From: Paracoccus beibuensis
Lineage (GTDB): Bacteria > Pseudomonadota > Alphaproteobacteria > Rhodobacterales > Rhodobacteraceae
Reading direction: 5' to 3'
DNA: 64,000 bases
NCBI RefSeq assembly: GCF_026162625.1
Contig: NZ_JAOTBD010000003.1
Span: 124,001 to 188,000, forward strand
Part shown: piece after piece, positions 41,052 to 50,380 of the stretch
Position numbering within the stretch: the stretch's first letter is position 1
Layout of the letters: each line of letters starts with the position of its first letter
The notes under the pieces: model-generated
The model's input: the letters and a program-made list of their open reading frames with translations, nothing else
What the model was told of the DNA's origin: nothing
The model's database searches: none
Program-made: the position numbers and the translations under genes

Positions 41052-42644
41052 ATGACGACATTCGACTTCCTGTCCGGCCGCCGGCCCGCGACCCTTGCGG
41101 CGCGCGCGATGATCGCGACCTCGCATCCCTTGGCGACCTCCGCGGGACTGGCGGTGCTGACCGAAGGCGGCAACGCCGTCGACGCGGCCATCGCGGCCAG
41201 TGCGGTGCAGGCGGTGGTCGACCCTCTGATGACCGGGATCGGCGGTGATTGCTTCGTACTTTACGCGCCCAGGGGCGGGGTGGTGCGGGCGCTGAACGGT
41301 TCGGGCCGCGCCCCCGCCGCCGCGACGGTCGAGGCGCTGCAGGCTGCGGGCCTGACGTCCGAGATCCCGCAGACCAGCCCCCACGCCGTGACGGTTCCGG
41401 GTGCGGTCTCGGCCTGGTGCCGTCTGCACGCGGACCTGGGTTCGCTGCCGTTGGTCCGCCTCTTCCAGGACGCCATTGGCTATGCCCGCGACGGCTATCC
41501 GGTGACGCCACGCGTCGCACGGGACTGGGCCGAAGCCGCGTCGCTGATCGGGGCCGATCCCGATGCGGCCGCAGTCTTCCTGCCCGATGCACGGGCGCCC
41601 GCCGCCGGCGCGCGTCATGCTCAACCGCTGCTGGCCGACCGGCTTGCCGAAATCGCGACCCACGGCGCGGCGTCCTTCTACCAAGGCCCGACCGCAGCCA
41701 GCATGGTCGCCCATCTGCGCGGTCTTGGCGGGCTGCACACGACTGATGACTTCGCCGAGGCGACCGAGGGGGCCGAGTGGGTCACGCCGATCAGCGCCGG
41801 CTATCGCGGCTTCGACATCCACCAATGTCCGCCGAACGGGCAGGGGTTGGCGGCGCTGCTGATCCTGAAGATCATCGAAGGCTTCGACATGGCCGCCTTG
41901 TCGCCCGCCGACCGCCTGCATGTGCAAGCCGAGGCGACGAAGCTGGCCTATCACCACCGCGACGCGCTGCTGGGCGACCCGGAGCATTGCCGCGACCTGA
42001 CCGAAACGCTTCTGTCGGATCGGACAATCCAGGCCCTGCGCGCCCGGATCGACATGGCCCGCGCCCTGCCACCCGCCCTGTGGGACGAGCCAGAGCACAA
42101 GGACACGATCTACCTGTGCGTGGTCGACGCGCAGGGAAACGCCGTCTCGTTCATCAACTCGATCTTCCACGGGTTCGGGTCCGGCCGGTTGGACCCTGCG
42201 ACGGGCGTGCTGTTTCAAAGCCGCGGTGCATCGTTCCGGCTGGTCCCCGGGCACCCGAACGCCATCGGGCCGCGCAAGCGGCCGATGCACACGATCATTC
42301 CCGGCATGGTGACGCAGGGGGGGCGCATCGTCATGCCCTTCGGCGTCATGGGCGGGCAGTATCAGGCGGCGGGCCACGCGGCCTTCCTGTCGGCGGTCAT
42401 CGACCGGGGGCTGGATCTGCAGCAGGCCATGGACGAGCCGCGCGTCTTTGCGACCGACGGCATCCTGCAGGTCGAACCGACGCTGCCAGACGATATCTGC
42501 GCCGACCTTGCCGGACGGGGACACAAGATCAAGCGGCTGACCGGCCCGATGGGCGGCGCGCAGGCGATCCGCGTCGACGCGGCGACCGGCATGCTGGAGG
42601 GTGGGTCGGACAGCCGCAAGGACGGCATGGCCCTTGGTTTCTGA
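41052..42644 (+). CDS. Gamma-glutamyltransferase family protein
   Basis: This 530-residue Ntn hydrolase keeps the N-terminal region (MIATSHPLATSAGLAVLTEGGNAVDAA begins near residue 20), the catalytic Thr in the DTIYLCVVDAQGNAVSF motif and a C-terminal GGQYQAAGH loop. The Thr, freed by self-cleavage, is the nucleophile. There is no signal peptide, so it is probably cytoplasmic, unlike E. coli Ggt. It may act on gamma-glutamyl, gamma-lactam or cephalosporin-like amides. AGAGGGA precedes the ATG at 41052. Confidence 0.88.
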   Translation: MTTFDFLSGRRPATLAARAMIATSHPLATSAGLAVLTEGGNAVDAAIAASAVQAVVDPLMTGIGGDCFVLYAPRGGVVRALNGSGRAPAAATVEALQAAGLTSEIPQTSPHAVTVPGAVSAWCRLHADLGSLPLVRLFQDAIGYARDGYPVTPRVARDWAEAASLIGADPDAAAVFLPDARAPAAGARHAQPLLADRLAEIATHGAASFYQGPTAASMVAHLRGLGGLHTTDDFAEATEGAEWVTPISAGYRGFDIHQCPPNGQGLAALLILKIIEGFDMAALSPADRLHVQAEATKLAYHHRDALLGDPEHCRDLTETLLSDRTIQALRARIDMARALPPALWDEPEHKDTIYLCVVDAQGNAVSFINSIFHGFGSGRLDPATGVLFQSRGASFRLVPGHPNAIGPRKRPMHTIIPGMVTQGGRIVMPFGVMGGQYQAAGHAAFLSAVIDRGLDLQQAMDEPRVFATDGILQVEPTLPDDICADLAGRGHKIKRLTGPMGGAQAIRVDAATGMLEGGSDSRKDGMALGF

Positions 42645-42656
42645 AGGAGCAGGCGG

Positions 42657-43640
42657 ATGAAATTCCTCAAGCGGATCGGGATCGACAGCTACATGCTGAT
42701 GCTGCTGGGCACGGTTCTTCTGGGACTGATCCTGCCGGCGCGCGGCATCGCGGCCGAGGGGCTGGGGCATGTGACCTATGGCTCTGTCGCGCTGCTGTTT
42801 TTCCTGTATGGGGCGAAGCTGGACCCTGCCTCGGTCAGGACGGGACTGCTGAACTGGCGCCTGCAGGGCCTGACCTTCGCGGCGACCTACCTGCTGTTCC
42901 CGATCCTGGCGATCGGGTTCGCGGCGGTCTTCGGCAGGCTTCTGGGCCCGCAGGTGACGCTGGGGCTGCTGTTCCTGGGCGTCCTGCCCTCGACCATCCA
43001 GAGCTCGATCGCCTTCGTGTCTATCTCGGGCGGCAACGTGCCGGCGGCAATCTGCGCGGCGTCGCTGTCGAACCTGGTCGGTGTCGTGCTGACGCCCATG
43101 CTTGTGGCGCTGCTGCTGCAGGCGGGCGACGGCGGCATCGACCTGAACGCCATCTTCCGCGTCGGCACGCAAATCCTGCTGCCGTTCATCATCGGCCAGA
43201 TCCTGCGCCCCTGGGTCGGCGCATCCGTCAAGCGGCATCGCATCCTGACGCTGGTCGTGGACCGGGGCGCGATCCTGCTGATCGTCTATTCGGCCTTCAG
43301 CGCCGGAACGGTGTCCGGACTCTGGTCGCAGATCCCGTCCGCCAGCCTGGTGGCGCTGATCGCCGTCGCGCTGATCATGCTGGCGGTGGTCTTCGGCGCC
43401 ATCGCCCTGATCGGCCGCCTGTCGCGGATGCCGGCCGAGGATCGATCCGTCCTCTTCTTCTGCGGCTCGACGAAAAGCCTGGCCTCGGGTCTGCCCATCG
43501 CGACTGCGCTGTTCCCGGCCGAGACGGTGGGGGCCACGGTCCTGCCGGTGCTGATCTTCCACATGGCGCAGCTGCTGATCTGCGCGATGATCGCCCAGCA
43601 CAGCGCGCGTCGCGTCCAGGGGACCGCCCTCGTGTCCTGA
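42657..43640 (+). CDS. SBF/bile acid:sodium symporter family transporter
   Basis: This 327-residue membrane protein has about ten hydrophobic helices. It carries the crossover-type motifs of sodium/bile acid symporters (LPSTIQSSIAFVSISGGNVP and FCGSTKSLASGLPIA). The family moves organic anions with sodium. It starts 12 bases after the gamma-glutamyltransferase gene with AAGGAG upstream, so it is co-transcribed. It probably imports the substrate handled by that enzyme; the substrate is unknown. Confidence 0.87.
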   Translation: MKFLKRIGIDSYMLMLLGTVLLGLILPARGIAAEGLGHVTYGSVALLFFLYGAKLDPASVRTGLLNWRLQGLTFAATYLLFPILAIGFAAVFGRLLGPQVTLGLLFLGVLPSTIQSSIAFVSISGGNVPAAICAASLSNLVGVVLTPMLVALLLQAGDGGIDLNAIFRVGTQILLPFIIGQILRPWVGASVKRHRILTLVVDRGAILLIVYSAFSAGTVSGLWSQIPSASLVALIAVALIMLAVVFGAIALIGRLSRMPAEDRSVLFFCGSTKSLASGLPIATALFPAETVGATVLPVLIFHMAQLLICAMIAQHSARRVQGTALVS

Positions 43641-43655
43641 CAATCGGCGGGGCAG

Positions 43656-43681
43656 GGAACTGCCGCGCGCCATTCCACGTT
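43656..43681 (+). promoter_or_regulatory. Possible EcfG-type promoter (isolated)
   Basis: GGAAC (43656-43660), 17 bases, then CGTT (43678-43681), ahead of the molybdenum hydroxylase genes. It is the only such element I noticed in the right two thirds and could be chance. Confidence 0.3.
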
Positions 43682-43719
43682 GCGTTCGGAAACCCAGCAA
43701 GCGGTCCAAGGAGCAGCCG

Positions 43720-44244
43720 ATGGCGCAAACCCCCGCAGCCAGGATTGCCGTCAACGGCGTCTCGCATGACTACAAAGGCGATCCGCGCCGCAGCCTTCTC
43801 GACTTCCTGCGTCGCGATTTTGGCCTGACCGGAACCAAGAAAGGATGCGACCACGGCCAATGCGGGGCCTGCACGGTCATGGTGAACGGGCGGCGGATCA
43901 ACTCCTGCCTGACGCTGGCGGTCATGCATGACGGCGACGAGGTGACGACCATCGAAGGCCTCGGCATGCCAGACAGCCTGTCGGCCCTGCAGAAGGCTTT
44001 CGTGTCGCATGACGGGTTCCAATGCGGCTATTGCACGCCCGGCCAGATCTGTTCCGCGGCCGCCATGATCGAAGAGATCCGAGAGGGTTGGCCCAGCTTC
44101 GTTTCTGTCGACGTTGCCGGTCATGCGCGTCTTGACGACGAAGAGATCCGCGAGCGGATGAGCGGCAACCTGTGCCGCTGCGGGGCTTATGCGAATATCC
44201 TGGCCGCCATCAAAGAGGTCATGGAAAGCGGGGCCACGTCATGA
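43720..44244 (+). CDS. Molybdenum hydroxylase, 2Fe-2S subunit (PaoA-like)
   Basis: This 174-residue protein binds two [2Fe-2S] clusters. Ligand motifs are GCDHGQCGACTVMVNG (plant-ferredoxin type) and CGYCTPGQICSAAA with CRCGAYANI (helical type). There is no Tat signal peptide, so, unlike E. coli PaoA, it is probably cytoplasmic. AAGGAG precedes the ATG. It overlaps the FAD subunit gene by ATGA. It carries electrons from the molybdenum cofactor of the large subunit to the FAD subunit. Confidence 0.93.
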   Translation: MAQTPAARIAVNGVSHDYKGDPRRSLLDFLRRDFGLTGTKKGCDHGQCGACTVMVNGRRINSCLTLAVMHDGDEVTTIEGLGMPDSLSALQKAFVSHDGFQCGYCTPGQICSAAAMIEEIREGWPSFVSVDVAGHARLDDEEIRERMSGNLCRCGAYANILAAIKEVMESGATS

Positions 44245-45203
44245 AGGCTTTCGACTATGCCCGCGCTGCCAGCCTGTCGGATGCCGTGGGCGCACCTGCC
44301 TGCCTGATCGCCGGCGGGACCAACCTGCTGGACCTGATGAAGCTGGAGGTCGAGACGCCATCGGCGCTGATGGACATCACGCGCATAGGCCTGAACGAGA
44401 TCACGGCGGAGGGCGACGGCCTGCGCATCGGCGCACTGGTCACCAACGCGGCCTGTGCCGCCGATCCGCAGGTCCGCCAAGGCTGGCCGCTGCTGTCCAG
44501 GGCGATCCTGGCCGGGGCCAGCCCGCAGCTGCGCAACAAGGCGACAACGGCGGGGAACCTTTGCCAGCGGACGCGGTGCAGCTATTTCATGGACAACCGG
44601 TCGGCCTGCAACAAGCGCCGGCCGGGGTCGGGATGCGCCGCGCTTGGCGGAATCAACCGCAACCACGCGATCCTCGGCACCTCGGACGCGTGCATCGCGA
44701 CCTATCCCGGCGACATGGCCGTGGCGCTAGCCGCCCTTGATGCGCAAGTCAAGATCGAAGGGCCGGGCGGCAGCCGCCGCATCCCGCTGCGCGAGTTTCA
44801 CCGCCTGCCGGGCGACGACCCGTCGCGCGACAACGTCCTTCAGCCTGGAGAGGTCATCACCTCGGTCCTGCTGCCCGCGCCGGTCGAGGGGCGGCAGATC
44901 TACCGCAAGGTCCGCGACAGGGCGTCCTATGCCTTTGCGCTGGTGTCTGTGGCGGCGGTCCTGCGCATCGAGGACGGCACCATCGTGCAGGCGCAGTTGG
45001 CCTTCGGCAGCATCGCGCACAAGCCCTGGACCGACCCGCGCGTCGACACGCTTCTGGTGGGCGAGCGGCCGTCGAAGGCGTTGTTCGACAAGGCCGCCGA
45101 CCTGCTGCTGGAAGGCGCACAGGGCCAGGGCGGCAATGATTTCAAGATCCCGCTGGCGCGCCGTACCCTGGCTGCCGTGCTGGCCGAAGCGACTGCGGAG
45201 TGA
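44241..45203 (+). CDS. Molybdenum hydroxylase, FAD subunit with 4Fe-4S insertion (PaoB-like)
   Basis: This 320-residue FAD-binding subunit has the FAD motif LIAGGTNLLDLMK and an inserted Cys-rich region (C108, C113, C123, C132, in LCQRTRCSYF, ACNKRRPGSGCAALGG). The insert is the one that carries a [4Fe-4S] cluster in E. coli PaoB and 4-hydroxybenzoyl-CoA reductase relatives. C151 in TSDACIATYP is also conserved in the family. It joins the neighbours in an ATGA-overlapped operon. Confidence 0.92.
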   Translation: MKAFDYARAASLSDAVGAPACLIAGGTNLLDLMKLEVETPSALMDITRIGLNEITAEGDGLRIGALVTNAACAADPQVRQGWPLLSRAILAGASPQLRNKATTAGNLCQRTRCSYFMDNRSACNKRRPGSGCAALGGINRNHAILGTSDACIATYPGDMAVALAALDAQVKIEGPGGSRRIPLREFHRLPGDDPSRDNVLQPGEVITSVLLPAPVEGRQIYRKVRDRASYAFALVSVAAVLRIEDGTIVQAQLAFGSIAHKPWTDPRVDTLLVGERPSKALFDKAADLLLEGAQGQGGNDFKIPLARRTLAAVLAEATAE

Positions 45204-45205
45204 CC

Positions 45206-47416
45206 ATGAAGGACAGCTATGACAACCCCGACGAACGCAACCTGCTGGACCACACCCGGCAGGGAGTGATCGGCCAGCCGCTGGATCGCCCCGACGGCCC
45301 GCTGAAGGTTTCGGGTCAGGCGCCTTATGCCGCCGAATACGACCGGCCCGATTGCGCCGAAGGCGTCCTGGTCGGCGCGACGATCTCCAAGGGTCGCGTG
45401 CGGGCGATCAACCGCGATGCCGTTCTGGGCATGCCGGGCGTGCTGGCCGTGTTCTCGGCCCCCGAGATGCTGCGCCGCGCGGCGCAAGGCGGCGCCGGAG
45501 AGGCGCCGATGCAGGACGTCCGGCAGGTCGAATTCCCGCTGCAGCCCGTGGCGCTGGTCGTGGCCGAAACGTTCGAGCAGGCGACCCATGCCGCCAAGGC
45601 GCTGAAGATCGACTATGACGACCAGACCGGCAAGGCCGTGCTGATGCCGTCGCCCGACAAGGCCGAACCCGCCAAGGACCCAGTGGAGTCGGGCGATCTT
45701 GACGCCGCGCTGAAGGACGCGGCGCATGTGGTCGACGTCACCTATACCACGCCCGGCCATGCCAGCGCCGCGATGGAGCCGCATGCCGCCATCGCCGAAT
45801 GGGACGGCGACCGCCTGACGCTGCACGGCAGCCTGCAGATGGTGAAATACAACGTCAAGGAGCTGGCCGACAGCGTCGACATCCCGCCAGAAAACGTGCG
45901 GATCGTGTCGGCCTATGTTGGCGGCGGCTTCGGGTCCAAGCTGGGCATCTCTCACGAAGCGGTGGCGGCGGCGGTGGCGTCGCGGCAGTTGGGCCGCCCC
46001 GTCCGGGTCGTGATGACGCGCCAGCAGGTGTTCCAGGCCGTGATGCGCCGGTCTGAAACCGTCCAGCACATCCGCCTGGGGGCCGATGCCGATGGCCGTC
46101 TGTCCGCGCTGGGGCACGAGGCTTTCGTGTCGAACCTGCCCGAAGAGTCCTTCTCGGAGCCTGTGCTGCAGGCGACCGAGTTCCTGTACGGCGGAGAGAA
46201 CCGGCGGCTGGCGCTGAACATCTCTCGGATCAACCGGCTGACAGCGGGATCGGTCCGCGCGCCCGGCGAGGCCGTGGGAATGCCCGCGCTGGAGGCCGCC
46301 ATGGACGAGTTGGCGGTCGCGCTGCACCTCGACCCGGTGGAACTGCGCAAGCGCAACGTGCCCGACGAAGTGCCGGGGCAGGGCAAGCCCTATTCCTCGC
46401 GCAAGCTGGTCGAGGCGCTGGACGCAGGCGCGCGCGCGTTTGGCTGGGACCGCCGCATGCCGCTGCCCTGTCAGCGGCGCGAGGGCGAATGGTGGATCGG
46501 CATGGGCATGGCCTCGGCCGCGCGGGTGAACATCCTGGCCAAGGCCGAGGCGCGGGTGACGCTGCGCGCCGACGGCACCGTGCTGGTCGAGACCGATCAG
46601 ACCGACATCGGCACCGGCAGCTATGCCATCCTGGGCCAGATCGCGGCCGAGATGCTGGGCCAGCCCATCGACCGCACGACCGTGCACCTGGGCGACAGCC
46701 TGTTCCCGCAGGGCGCGGGATCGGGCGGCAGCTGGGCCGCAAGCTCGACCGGATCGGCCGTCTTTCGCGCCTGCGAGGAAATCCGGGCGGAATTGGCGCG
46801 CGGCCTGAACTGCGCGCCCGACGACTTGCAGCTGCGCGACGGCATGGTCTGGGTCGAGGGGGGCGAGCCGCGCCCCGTGACCGACCTGATGGACGGCGAC
46901 ATCGCGCGCGTCGGCCGGATCGAGCCGGGCGAGCTGATGGAGAAGGTCAAGCAGGCCACCTATGGCGCGTTTTTCTGCGAGGTTGCCGTCAACGCCTTCA
47001 CCGGCGAGACGCGCGTCCGCCGCATGACCGGCGCCTTCGGCTTCGGGCGCGTGCTGAACGCCAAGACCGCGCGGTCGCAATGCCTGGGCGGCATGGTCTG
47101 GGGCATCGGCATGGCCCTGACCGAGGAGTTGCAGTTCGATGACCGCGACGGCCACCTGACCAACCACGACTTGGCCGAATACCACGTCCCCGTCCACCGC
47201 GACATCCCCGAGATGGAGGTCCTGCTGATCGAGGAACGCGATGCCGCGGCCTCGCCCCTGCAGGCCAAGGGCGTGGGAGAGCTGGGGATCTGCGGCGCGG
47301 CCGGGGCGGTCGCCAACGCGATCTACAACGCCTGCGGCGTGCGGCTGCGGGACTTCCCGATGACCCCCGACAAGTTGCTGGCGGAACTGCCCGATCCGTT
47401 CGCCGGCCCGACCTGA
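45206..47416 (+). CDS. Molybdenum hydroxylase, large molybdopterin subunit (PaoC-like)
   Basis: This 736-residue protein is the molybdopterin-binding subunit. The family's catalytic Glu is in AKGVGELGICGAAGA near the C-terminus, and GGGFGSKLG and GSGGSWAASSTGSA are cofactor-contact stretches. The ATG at 45206 has GGAG 5 bases upstream; a GTG two codons earlier is possible. It most resembles PaoC-type aldehyde oxidoreductases; the real substrate may be another aldehyde or N-heterocycle. No dedicated maturation factor lies in the window. Confidence 0.92.
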   Translation: MKDSYDNPDERNLLDHTRQGVIGQPLDRPDGPLKVSGQAPYAAEYDRPDCAEGVLVGATISKGRVRAINRDAVLGMPGVLAVFSAPEMLRRAAQGGAGEAPMQDVRQVEFPLQPVALVVAETFEQATHAAKALKIDYDDQTGKAVLMPSPDKAEPAKDPVESGDLDAALKDAAHVVDVTYTTPGHASAAMEPHAAIAEWDGDRLTLHGSLQMVKYNVKELADSVDIPPENVRIVSAYVGGGFGSKLGISHEAVAAAVASRQLGRPVRVVMTRQQVFQAVMRRSETVQHIRLGADADGRLSALGHEAFVSNLPEESFSEPVLQATEFLYGGENRRLALNISRINRLTAGSVRAPGEAVGMPALEAAMDELAVALHLDPVELRKRNVPDEVPGQGKPYSSRKLVEALDAGARAFGWDRRMPLPCQRREGEWWIGMGMASAARVNILAKAEARVTLRADGTVLVETDQTDIGTGSYAILGQIAAEMLGQPIDRTTVHLGDSLFPQGAGSGGSWAASSTGSAVFRACEEIRAELARGLNCAPDDLQLRDGMVWVEGGEPRPVTDLMDGDIARVGRIEPGELMEKVKQATYGAFFCEVAVNAFTGETRVRRMTGAFGFGRVLNAKTARSQCLGGMVWGIGMALTEELQFDDRDGHLTNHDLAEYHVPVHRDIPEMEVLLIEERDAAASPLQAKGVGELGICGAAGAVANAIYNACGVRLRDFPMTPDKLLAELPDPFAGPT

Positions 47417-47452
47417 ACCGGCGCCCCAGCGCCCAAGACCGAAGGTGATCCC

Positions 47453-49735
47453 ATGGCCAAGGACTTGTCCGAGGAAAACGGAACCGACATGCCCGTCGCG
47501 GGCTATGACGGACCGGTGGGGGGCTGGGGTTCGGCGAAAGGCATGGCGAAGGTCGCCAGGACCGCGCGCAGCAGCCCGGGTGCCCTGGAAACGCTGAAGC
47601 GGCAGAACAAGCCCGCAGGCTACATGTGCAGTTCCTGCGCATGGGCCAAGCCGCCCAATCCCCATGTCGCCGAGTTCTGCGAAAACGGCGCCAAGGCGAC
47701 GCTGTGGGACCTGACCACGGCCCGCTGCGGGCCGGAGTTCTTCCGCGACCACACGGTGTCCGAACTGGCCGACTGGGACGCGCATGACCTGGAACGTCAG
47801 GGCCGCCTGACCCACCCGCTGCGCTATGACGCCGCCAGCGACCGTTATGTCGAGACCAGCTGGGACGAGGCCTTCGCGGCCATCGGGGCCGAGTTGCGGC
47901 GGCTGGACCCGAAGAAGGTGACCTTCTACGTGTCCGGCAAGGCCGGGCTGGAGGCGTCGTACCTCTATGGCCTCTATGCCCGCGCCTACGGGCATTCCAA
48001 CCTGCCCGACAGTTCGAACATGTGCCACGAGACGACCTCGGTCGGGCTGAAGAAGGTGATCGGGACCTCGGTCGGAACCTGCGTGCTGGAGGATTTCGAA
48101 CATTGCGACATGATCATCCATGTCGGCCAGAACCCCGGCAGCAACAGCCCGCGCATCCTGCACCCGTTGCAGAAGGCGGTCGAACGTGGCTGCCATATCG
48201 TCGCCATCAATCCCCTGCGGGAAAAAGGCCTGCTTGAGTTCGCGAACCCGCAGAATCCCTGGCAGATGAGCCTTGGCGCGCCGACCGAGATCGCCGACCG
48301 TTATCTGCAGGTCCGCACCGGTGGCGACATCGCCGTCCTGACCGGCATCGCCAAGCACGTGCTGGCGCTGGAGGACAACCAGGGTGGCGTTCTGGACCAC
48401 GCCTTCCTGGCAGAGCATTGCAGCGGGCTGGACGACTGGATGGACTGGGTCCGCGCGGCCCCGTGGGATCGACTGGAGGCTGTCAGCGGCATCACCCGTG
48501 CCGAGATGGAGGGCGTCGGCACGCTCTATGCCCGCTCCAAGGCGGTCATGGGCATCTATGGCATGGGCGTGACGCAGCATGTCCACGGGTCCGATGCCAT
48601 CGCGGCGCTGGTGAACCTGCTGCTGCTGCGCGGCAATATCGGCCGCCCGGGTGCCGGCTGTTCCCCTGTGCGCGGCCATTCCAACGTGCAGGGCCAGCGC
48701 ACCGTGGGCATCACCGAAAAACCCAAGCTGGTCCCGAACGACAAGCTGCGCGAGCTGTTCGGGATCGAACCGCCGCAGGACCCCGGCTGGAACACCGTCG
48801 AGTTTGTCGAGGCGCTGCTGGCGGGCGAGGCGCAGGGTTATGTCGGGTTGGGTGGCAACCTGGCCCGCGCCGTGCCCGACCAGGACCGCGTGACCGAGGT
48901 CTGGGGCAACATGCCGCTGACCGTTCATGTCGCCACGCGGCTGAACCGCACGCACCTGATGCCGGGGAAATCGTCCTGGCTGCTGCCCTGTCTGGTCCGC
49001 GCCGAGGAGGATCTGCAGAATGGCACCAGCCAGCAGGTCACCATCGAGGACAGCTTCAGCCACATCTATGGCTCGATCGGCAAGCGCGAACCGGCCAGCC
49101 CGCACCTGAAGTCCGAAGTGGATATCGTGTGTCGTCTTGCCGCGGCGACGCTGGACCCGAACCCGCGGCTGGCGTGGTCGGACTGGGTGGGCGACTACGC
49201 GGAGATCCGGTCGCTGATCGAGGCGACCTATCCCGACAAGTTCCACGACTTCGAGGCGCGCATGAACCAGCCCGGCGGCTTCTATCGCGGCAACCCCGCG
49301 CGGGAACGCGTCTGGAAGACCGAAACCGGGAAGGCGCAGTTCACTGTTCCCGCCGATCTGGACGCGACGGGGCTGGCGGAGGGCGACGGCCTCTATCGCC
49401 TGATGACGCTGCGGTCGAATGACCAGTTCAACACCACGATCTATGGCATGTCCGACCGGCTGCGCGGCATCGACGGCGACCGTATGCTGATCATGATGTC
49501 GCCCGCCGATATCGAGGCCGAGGGGCTGCATCCCGACCAGCGGATCGCCCTGACCGGTGCCGCCGACGACGACATCCCACGCCGCGTGGACGGGCTGCGG
49601 ATCGTGCCCTATCAGCTGCCGCGCGGCTGCATCGCGGGCTATTTCCCGGAACTGAACCCGCTGTCGCCCCTGTCGCGCCACGACCTTTTGTCAAAGACGC
49701 CGGCCGCGAAGGGTATTCCGGTGCGGCTGGCCTAG
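47453..49735 (+). CDS. FdhF/YdeP family molybdopterin oxidoreductase
   Basis: This 760-residue protein belongs to the Fdh-alpha-like/YdeP group (bis-MGD DMSO-reductase fold). It opens with a short Cys motif (CSSCAWAKPPNPH) instead of the full N-terminal [4Fe-4S] domain, and contains VTFYVSGKAGLEAS and GHSNVQGQRTVG. The C-terminal domain that binds the cofactor starts near residue 640. It is a putative formate-type or acid-stress oxidoreductase, function unknown in this family. It follows the hydroxylase by 36 bases. Its stop overlaps the convergent MarR stop. Confidence 0.88.
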   Translation: MAKDLSEENGTDMPVAGYDGPVGGWGSAKGMAKVARTARSSPGALETLKRQNKPAGYMCSSCAWAKPPNPHVAEFCENGAKATLWDLTTARCGPEFFRDHTVSELADWDAHDLERQGRLTHPLRYDAASDRYVETSWDEAFAAIGAELRRLDPKKVTFYVSGKAGLEASYLYGLYARAYGHSNLPDSSNMCHETTSVGLKKVIGTSVGTCVLEDFEHCDMIIHVGQNPGSNSPRILHPLQKAVERGCHIVAINPLREKGLLEFANPQNPWQMSLGAPTEIADRYLQVRTGGDIAVLTGIAKHVLALEDNQGGVLDHAFLAEHCSGLDDWMDWVRAAPWDRLEAVSGITRAEMEGVGTLYARSKAVMGIYGMGVTQHVHGSDAIAALVNLLLLRGNIGRPGAGCSPVRGHSNVQGQRTVGITEKPKLVPNDKLRELFGIEPPQDPGWNTVEFVEALLAGEAQGYVGLGGNLARAVPDQDRVTEVWGNMPLTVHVATRLNRTHLMPGKSSWLLPCLVRAEEDLQNGTSQQVTIEDSFSHIYGSIGKREPASPHLKSEVDIVCRLAAATLDPNPRLAWSDWVGDYAEIRSLIEATYPDKFHDFEARMNQPGGFYRGNPARERVWKTETGKAQFTVPADLDATGLAEGDGLYRLMTLRSNDQFNTTIYGMSDRLRGIDGDRMLIMMSPADIEAEGLHPDQRIALTGAADDDIPRRVDGLRIVPYQLPRGCIAGYFPELNPLSPLSRHDLLSKTPAAKGIPVRLA

Positions 49736-50211
49736 TCCGGCATCACGTCGGACCGGGTCAGCAGCGGACCGGCGGCGATCTTGTGGCAGAGCGCCGCGAA
49801 CTGCCGCCGCTCATCATCAGTCAACACGCCGAAGACCTCGGCTTGGCGGGCGCGGGCGGTCGTCAGGATCTGCGCCAGAAGCGTCGCCCCTTCGGGGGTT
49901 GGATAGAGGCGCCTGGCCCGGCCGTCCTGCGGGTCCTCCTCGGTCCGGATCAGGGCGCGCGCCTGCAGCAGCGACACGGCGCGGCTGATCGTGTTCTGCG
50001 GGCGGGGCAGCAGCCGCTGCACATCGCGCGCCAGAAGTCCGGGGAAGCGGTCGACCACGTAAAGCGCCGACCAGCACTGGACGGGCATGCGATAGCGTTT
50101 CTCGATATGGCGGTTTGTCACCTGGTTGTTGGCCAGCACGATATAGCTGACCGATAACAGTTCCTGCAGGTCCGACTGCAGCAGGTCGGCAAGCATCTCG
50201 TCCCGGATCAT
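49732..50211 (-). CDS. MarR family transcriptional regulator
   Basis: This 159-residue winged-helix regulator has the MarR pattern: LLARDVQRLLPRPQNTISRAVSLLQ as recognition region and the wing EEDPQDGRARRLYPT. GGGGA precedes the ATG at 50211. It is divergent from the membrane transporter gene at 50381 and convergent with the molybdoprotein gene. It probably controls one of these two units; the ligand is unknown. Confidence 0.88.
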   Translation of the reverse strand: MIRDEMLADLLQSDLQELLSVSYIVLANNQVTNRHIEKRYRMPVQCWSALYVVDRFPGLLARDVQRLLPRPQNTISRAVSLLQARALIRTEEDPQDGRARRLYPTPEGATLLAQILTTARARQAEVFGVLTDDERRQFAALCHKIAAGPLLTRSDVMPD

Positions 50212-50260
50212 CGTCCCCTCCGCTTGGCGCCATTCTGGCGGTTCGGGCGGGAAGCCACAA

Positions 50261-50274
50261 TTCCGCATTGCGAA
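50261..50274. promoter_or_regulatory. Imperfect palindrome, possible MarR site
   Basis: TTCCGCATTGCGAA is an inverted repeat (TTC-x-GCA / TGC-GAA) in the spacer between the MarR gene and the transporter gene. One extra base breaks the symmetry. Confidence 0.3.
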
Positions 50275-50380
50275 CTATATCCAGATGGATCAAAGTTACC
50301 GGATCGGGCGGCGCGGCTTGGCGATCCCGCATCCTGCCGCCGCGCACCGCGAAATTATCTAACCGGAAAGGCTTGGACCC

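Noticed and set aside
40992-43754. 920-residue minus-strand open frame
   Set aside because: It is antisense to well-supported gamma-glutamyltransferase and transporter genes; a high-GC shadow.
44927-49681. 1584-residue minus-strand open frame
   Set aside because: It is antisense to four clearly conserved molybdoenzyme genes; long antisense frames are common at this GC content.
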